Source of the DNA: Arthrobacter ramosus
Lineage (GTDB): Bacteria > Actinomycetota > Actinomycetes > Actinomycetales > Micrococcaceae
Direction of reading: 5' to 3'
Assembly: GCF_039535095.1 (NCBI RefSeq)
Contig: NZ_BAAAWN010000001.1
Location: 5,146,001 to 5,210,000 of the forward strand
Length of the DNA stretch: 64,000 nt
Below, in pieces: positions 60,003-64,000 of the stretch. Every line of letters begins with the position of its first letter. Position 1 is the first letter of the stretch. Below the pieces are notes generated by a model that was not told where the DNA came from, did not search any database, and saw nothing but the letters and a program-made list of their open reading frames with translations. A program made the translations under genes and the position numbers.

Positions 60003-60620
60003 TTATAGGTGCTGGATGCCTGCCCGCTGCATCGCGTCCCGGTAGGTTTCGATGTTTTTGGCCAGGAGTTCCTGTTGCTTCGCCTCGGACAGGGCAAATG
60101 CCCGTCCACCGAGCGCGCTGGCCTTGTAGACCTTGATCCCGTGCTGCCGGAGCGGCGAGTGGTAGGTCTTCTCAAAGAGCGCCAGGAAAGCTGCGGCCTC
60201 CGCGCCGTGAGCAACGACGGCGGAAACGCGCTTGTTGATCTTGAGGAACTGGCGGAACGGGCGGAGACCGTCGGTCTTCTCCTGTGCACTCAGTGCCGGC
60301 GGCAGTTCCGGGTCGCGGACCCACGGGTAGCAGTTCCACGGCATCACGTAGCGGACGTCCAAGTCGGCTGAGTCATAGATCAGCTGCGCACGTCGGGCGG
60401 CGTCGTCGTCGTTGAGGTGCGATACGAAACCCGAGGTGGGAGCCCGCCCCGGGCTGGTCTGGAGGGTGACGATCCGGCACTCATCTTCGTCATGCACCGG
60501 ATCGATGTAAGGCACGGTAGAACCTGGCCTTTTGGCCATCAGTTCGTCGCACAGCTGCGTCACCGCAGCAATGTTGGGCTCCTGTAGCAAGGCCCTTTTT
60601 TCGTCCCAGTCAATGGTCAC
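60003..60620 (-). CDS. Uracil-DNA glycosylase superfamily protein
   Basis: A 205-aa protein. TLQTSPGRAPTSGFVSHLND takes the place of the glycosylase motif 1 region, YVMPWNCYPWVRDPELPPAL is the MPWN-type block of the family, and VVAHGAEAAAFLAL the strand with the conserved histidine. The catalytic GxDP motif is not evident, so this is likely an atypical member of unknown specificity. The GTG start has GGAGAG upstream. Confidence 0.7.
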   Translation of the reverse strand: MTIDWDEKRALLQEPNIAAVTQLCDELMAKRPGSTVPYIDPVHDEDECRIVTLQTSPGRAPTSGFVSHLNDDDAARRAQLIYDSADLDVRYVMPWNCYPWVRDPELPPALSAQEKTDGLRPFRQFLKINKRVSAVVAHGAEAAAFLALFEKTYHSPLRQHGIKVYKASALGGRAFALSEAKQQELLAKNIETYRDAMQRAGIQHL

Positions 60621-60760
60621 GTTCTCTCCTTCGGCAGCGCGGCGTCCAGAATCGGCGTCTCTTGTCACTTTACGCGTCGCTCACGCTCCTGCAGAGCCGA
60701 GAGGCAAAACTGCCCGACGCCGGGCCTTGCGGCGGGCTTCCCGTCCCGACTGTCCTTGGG

Positions 60761-61156
60761 CTACTGTCCCTTCAGCTTCTGCATATCGCGCCGGTCCTTT
60801 TTGGTAGGCCGTCCTGCACCGCGATCGCGCTGCGGCAGCCCGAGGGCGGGTGCGGCGGGGCGCTCCGGAGTATGGTCGGTAAAGCAGTGGGATGCTGCTT
60901 CAGCCCCTACCCTTTTTGCAATGAGCCTCCGGACCTCAAGGATGCGCTCGAAGCCGGGCTGCCGTACACGGATGGTGTCGCCGATAATCACGGACTGCGA
61001 GGCCTTGACCGGGTTCCCGTTGATTCGCACATGTCCCGCCCTGCAAGCGGTTGTGGCTGCGGAACGGGTCTTGTAAGCACGGATGGCCCAGAGCCAGGCG
61101 TCAATGCGCACATTGCCGCTTTTCGATGTTTGGGCGGAAGTCGGAAGGCTAGTCAT
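60761..61156 (-). CDS. S4-domain RNA-binding protein (Hsp15-like)
   Basis: A 131-aa protein: VRIDAWLWAIRAYKTRSAAT and CRAGHVRINGNPVKASQSVI form the S4 RNA-binding fold at residues 16-60; a basic C-terminal tail ends GRPTKKDRRDMQKLKGQ, as in Hsp15 proteins that recycle stalled 50S subunits. An upstream in-frame start at 61204 is less likely. Confidence 0.85.
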   Translation of the reverse strand: MTSLPTSAQTSKSGNVRIDAWLWAIRAYKTRSAATTACRAGHVRINGNPVKASQSVIIGDTIRVRQPGFERILEVRRLIAKRVGAEAASHCFTDHTPERPAAPALGLPQRDRGAGRPTKKDRRDMQKLKGQ

Positions 61157-61210
61157 GATTGCGAACGAGTATAGTCGGCGCGCGGCCTGGGCCGTTCCCC
61201 GCAAAGCCGA

Positions 61211-62245
61211 TTACCGGCGTCGAAGTTCCGCGTATTCAAGGTGCGGGACGACGGTCCCTGCGTCCCGCTCCAGGAAGTTGGTGCCGGGCGCCACGATGTC
61301 GTCAATGGCATTCAGGACGGCTTCGTTGAGGACAACATCCGCGGCCTTGAGGTAATCGACCAGATGGTCCTCCGTGCGTGGACCGATAACCACACTGCTG
61401 ACGGCTGGATGATTCAGGGCGAAACCGACAGCAAGCTGGATGAGGGTGAGCCCGTGCCGTTCGGCGACGCGGGCCAAGGCATCGGCTGCCAGGAGTTTGT
61501 TCCTGTTGCAAGGTGCCGAGACGTCGAAGCGCCCGGGAACGGCCGACGCGCGGGAGCTTGCGGGCTGGGGAACTCCTACGCGGTAGTTCCCGGAGAGCCA
61601 GCCGCCGTCGAGCGGTCCATAACTGAGCACGCCAAGGTTGTACTGCTGCGTGATCGCGAAGACGTCGCGCTCATTCGCGCGGACCAGCAAGGAATAGGGC
61701 ACCTGATCCACCACTGGCGGTATGAGGTGGTTCGTGGTGGCGATCCACTGTGCCTCCACAAGCTGCGACGGCGTGAACACAGACGTTCCGTAATAGAGGA
61801 TCTTGCCCTGCCGGATGAGGTCGTTGAGGGCCGTGATGGTTTCCAGGACGTCCGTGTTGTAGTCGGGACGGTGTGCCTGGTAAAGGTCGATCCTGTCCGT
61901 CTGCAAGCGGTGCAGGCTCCCTTCCACGGCCTTCATGATCCAGCGCCGGGAATTCCCAGCGTGGGCGGGATTCGGCCCCATTTGTCCGTGGAACTTGGTG
62001 GAAAGGAAAACGTCATCCCGCCTGCCATGGAGGGCCCGGCCCACAATAGCCTCTGCCTCGCCCTGCGAATAGATGTCTGCGGTATCGACGCTCGTGATGC
62101 CGGCGTCGAGGGCCGCATGGACAATGCGGATGCTTTCTTCGGCGCCGGTGGGCGCCGAGCCCGTCCCAAGGTTAAGGGTTCCCAGGGTAAGGGGGCTGAT
62201 CAGGGCGCCTGTGCGTCCCAGGGTTCGAAGCTCGCTGAGGCTCAT
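61211..62245 (-). CDS. Aldo/keto reductase
   Basis: A 344-aa AKR. The catalytic tetrad is visible: Asp in SVDTADIYSQGEAE, Tyr two turns later in the same block, Lys in VFLSTKFHGQMG and His in DLYQAHRPDYNTD. The NADPH site block is LNHPAVSSVVIGPRTEDHL. GGAGGAAG precedes ATG 62245; a longer start at 62281 is possible. Substrate unknown. Confidence 0.88.
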   Translation of the reverse strand: MSLSELRTLGRTGALISPLTLGTLNLGTGSAPTGAEESIRIVHAALDAGITSVDTADIYSQGEAEAIVGRALHGRRDDVFLSTKFHGQMGPNPAHAGNSRRWIMKAVEGSLHRLQTDRIDLYQAHRPDYNTDVLETITALNDLIRQGKILYYGTSVFTPSQLVEAQWIATTNHLIPPVVDQVPYSLLVRANERDVFAITQQYNLGVLSYGPLDGGWLSGNYRVGVPQPASSRASAVPGRFDVSAPCNRNKLLAADALARVAERHGLTLIQLAVGFALNHPAVSSVVIGPRTEDHLVDYLKAADVVLNEAVLNAIDDIVAPGTNFLERDAGTVVPHLEYAELRRR

Positions 62246-62321
62246 CTCCGGCTTCCTCCGTGAAGAATCAAGGCTGTGCAATGGATTGACACGACGCTAC
62301 ACATGTCGTGGCCGAGGTACT

Positions 62322-62350
62322 CGAAAAGCGTACAAATTCTTCGCTTTTCG
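62322..62350. promoter_or_regulatory. Inverted repeat in divergent promoter
   Basis: CGAAAAGCG (62322-62330) and CGCTTTTCG (62342-62350) flank 11 AT-rich bases in the 245-bp gap between the aldo/keto reductase and flavin reductase genes. It could be an operator or an mRNA hairpin. The region to 62490 is AT-rich and otherwise featureless apart from TTGACT near 62391. Confidence 0.45.
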
Positions 62351-62490
62351 TATTGCGGGGTAATGAAAACAGCGCATGACGAATTAAGAATTGACTTGAA
62401 TCGACACGCGAATACACAAATATTGCCGTTATCGGCGTCCAGTGAATTAGTAGAAAGGCAGACACGAAACTACAGAGAAAGGAACCGGCC

Positions 62491-62982
62491 ATGACCCAGG
62501 TAACGGTGGATGGAGCCGCGTCGGTCAAGCAGGCGTTCGCGCAATTTCCCTCAGGCGTGGCGGCCTTCAGTGCCATGGTCGGCTTCGCGCCGGAGGCCTT
62601 GGTGGCATCGAGCTTCACGGTGGGAGTCTCGCTCGAACCCCCGCTGGTCATGTTTGCTGTGCAGAATTCGTCCACGACGTGGCCCAAGCTCCGGCGCGCC
62701 CCTCGTCTGGGTGTTTCCATCTTGGCCCAAGGCCAGGAAGCCGTGTGCCTGCAGCTCTCCTCGCGGACGCAGGACCGATTCGCCGGCCTTGCGACCTCAA
62801 CGAGCGACGCAGGTGCGGTGTCGATCGACGGCGCGGCGCTCGTGCTTGAATGCGAAGTGGTGTCCGAAACGCCCGCAGGCGACCACGCGATCGTCGTCCT
62901 CGAAGTGAAGTCCGTGGAGATCAACCACGACGCCGAGCCCCTCATCTACCACGGTGCCGGGTTCAGGCAACTGGTTGCCTGA
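62491..62982 (+). CDS. Flavin reductase-like FMN-binding protein
   Basis: A 163-aa protein of the flavin reductase domain family: FAQFPSGVAAFSAMVGFAPE, then ALVASSFTVGVSLEPPLVMF with the FMN-binding SSF(T) pattern, and LAQGQEAVCLQLSSRTQDRF. It can supply reduced FMN to a monooxygenase or reduce a small substrate directly. GGAACC-type site is weak. No monooxygenase partner is adjacent. Confidence 0.85.
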   Translation: MTQVTVDGAASVKQAFAQFPSGVAAFSAMVGFAPEALVASSFTVGVSLEPPLVMFAVQNSSTTWPKLRRAPRLGVSILAQGQEAVCLQLSSRTQDRFAGLATSTSDAGAVSIDGAALVLECEVVSETPAGDHAIVVLEVKSVEINHDAEPLIYHGAGFRQLVA

Positions 62983-62991
62983 ACTTGGACG

Positions 62992-63756
62992 CTATGCCCG
63001 GGGGCGGGCCCCGGCAGAGGCCGTCACACGGCCGGACGATACAGGCTTGCCGCCATGGGGGTCTCCCCGGTGTTCGCGGACCGGCGCGGCAGTCCCGGGC
63101 GACTCCGCGGCGTTCCCTTCGGTGGGTTCCTTGTCAGAAGCAGGCGCTTCTTCATCGCCTGACGCTTTCTGCGCCCGTTCAGCCTCGCGCGCTGCGGCCC
63201 GGGCGTCAGCCTCGGCGACGGCGGCAGCCCACTGGCTGTTCAGGACCGGAGGATCCTGCTTTACCGCAACCACAAAGGGATGTTCCTTGGCCTGGGTTGT
63301 GGCTACGGCGGTGGCCGTGGCTGCGATTCCGGCCTTGACCTCGGCGGGTTTAGGCCAGGCCCGTGGATTCACGAGCGACCTCCACGGGAAGTTCCGGACG
63401 GCAGACCACGACGCCGACCATAGCAACCTTGTGGTCCCAACGATTCCAGGACGCTGGTTCCCGGGCACGAATGGCCCCGTGCCCGGCAAGCCGTCTTCCG
63501 CCGTCGTCGATTCCTCGGAATCCGACGGCGGGGCGGGAGCACGTCGAGGCCTCGGGGGCAAGTGCACAACCGGTACAGCATCGCGCTTCGGGAAGATCCC
63601 CACCATCGCGAGCAGGATGATCCAAACCAGCTTCGCGACGCCGGCCAGCACCAAGGTGACAACCATCAGGAAGGCCAAACCAAGGAACATCAGCAAAGCC
63701 AGCCCGAGCGTTCCAAAAAAGGTCAGATTGAGGCCGAGTGTTGTTGGATCCTCCAC
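62992..63756 (-). CDS. Hypothetical membrane protein with long hydrophilic tail
   Basis: A 254-aa protein. Residues 8-52 form one long or two short membrane helices (LTFFGTLGLALLMFLGLAFL then VVTLVLAGVAKLVWIILLAM). The rest is Ala/Pro/Glu-rich and probably disordered: RPRRAPAPPSDSEESTTAED, then an Ala-rich helical stretch with AAAVAEADARAAAREAERAQ. The GTG at 63756 has GGGAGG four bases upstream and is preferred over 63819. Family not recognised; cell-envelope attachment is an inference. Confidence 0.65.
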   Translation of the reverse strand: MEDPTTLGLNLTFFGTLGLALLMFLGLAFLMVVTLVLAGVAKLVWIILLAMVGIFPKRDAVPVVHLPPRPRRAPAPPSDSEESTTAEDGLPGTGPFVPGNQRPGIVGTTRLLWSASWSAVRNFPWRSLVNPRAWPKPAEVKAGIAATATAVATTQAKEHPFVVAVKQDPPVLNSQWAAAVAEADARAAAREAERAQKASGDEEAPASDKEPTEGNAAESPGTAAPVREHRGDPHGGKPVSSGRVTASAGARPRA

Positions 63757-63949
63757 GTAGCCTCCCCGAGCCAGAGTTGTGAGGTGGGCGCCGCAACCGA
63801 AGGTCTGCGGGCATGTCATCTAGCCTAAGGGCGAAATGTGAATGAATCATCCGCCAAACTCCGGCTCGCCGAGGTTGTTTCGAAGCTGTTATCTGCTGTG
63901 ACAGAATTTGTTGCCTAGCTCTCACCTTCTCTTCCAGATAGGGCTTCAA

Positions 63950-64000
63950 TGCCACTCGATCCGGCCCGCCTCCGCATAGGCGCTTGCCCTTGTTTGTCCG
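63950..64000 (+). CDS. Possible start of a gene cut by the window edge
   Basis: An ATG with AGGG eight bases upstream opens MPLDPARLRIGACPCLS to the end of the window. The RIGxxP string recalls the N-terminus of sugar-phosphate isomerase/epimerases, but 17 residues are too few to name it. Confidence 0.25.

Overview
The window is high-GC chromosomal DNA of an actinobacterium, most likely a soil Micrococcaceae (Arthrobacter, Paenarthrobacter or Pseudarthrobacter). Reasons: strong G/C bias in third codon positions, frequent GTG/TTG starts, leaderless-looking starts, a DUF222/HNH gene of the 13E12 type, many MFS and APC permeases, and one-component regulators beside nearly every transport or catabolic gene. 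No rRNA, tRNA, prophage, insertion sequence or CRISPR array was seen. The coding density is that of an ordinary catabolic stretch, with a few decaying genes.

Layout. 0-2.5 kb: tail of an unknown gene, a glutaryl-CoA-dehydrogenase-like enzyme and a frameshifted methyltransferase. 2.5-8.6 kb: mannitol PTS region, with ptsI-ptsH facing tetR-mtlA-mtlD. 8.6-16.3 kb: two MarR modules, an APC permease, a GNAT protein, two drug-efflux MFS proteins and a dead sugar porter. 16.4-26.3 kb: RraA protein, MFS/TetR pair, malic enzyme, NarL-type two-component system, small membrane and orphan proteins, LysE/Lrp pair. 26.3-28.2 kb: DUF222/HNH protein. 28.2-36.6 kb: catabolic cluster with an Lrp regulator, RraA-type aldolase, MHS symporter, three divergent 5-oxoprolinase-like subunits, SDR, aminotransferase and TetR. 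36.9-41.9 kb: cold-shock-like protein, gluQRS, oxidoreductase, serine hydrolase, HD protein and small membrane proteins. 42.0-43.4 kb: hipBA. 43.6-47.0 kb: LtrA, a Pyr4-type membrane terpene-cyclase-like protein and a GNAT-AAA fusion. 47.0-50.4 kb: an L-fucose locus in decay. 50.5-55.6 kb: asparagine operon (GntR, asparaginase, aspartase, permease). 55.6-64 kb: 2H phosphoesterase, YoeB remnant, Tat-exported phospholipase C with a PHO box, glycosyltransferase, UDG-like and S4 proteins, aldo/keto reductase, flavin reductase and a membrane protein.

Most notable: (1) a short intergenic repeat with a strict 32-bp period at four places, two of them directly followed by terminator hairpins sharing one core; (2) an L-fucose pathway reduced to one intact enzyme and its regulator, with recognisable stubs of three enzymes and a frameshifted fucosidase; (3) a coherent, divergent 5-oxoprolinase-like cluster that may degrade a substituted pyroglutamate; (4) a Pyr4/DmtA1-like membrane protein next to LtrA; (5) a 37-bp perfect palindrome covering a MarR gene's promoter up to its start codon. 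Everything is read from sequence alone; no database search was run.
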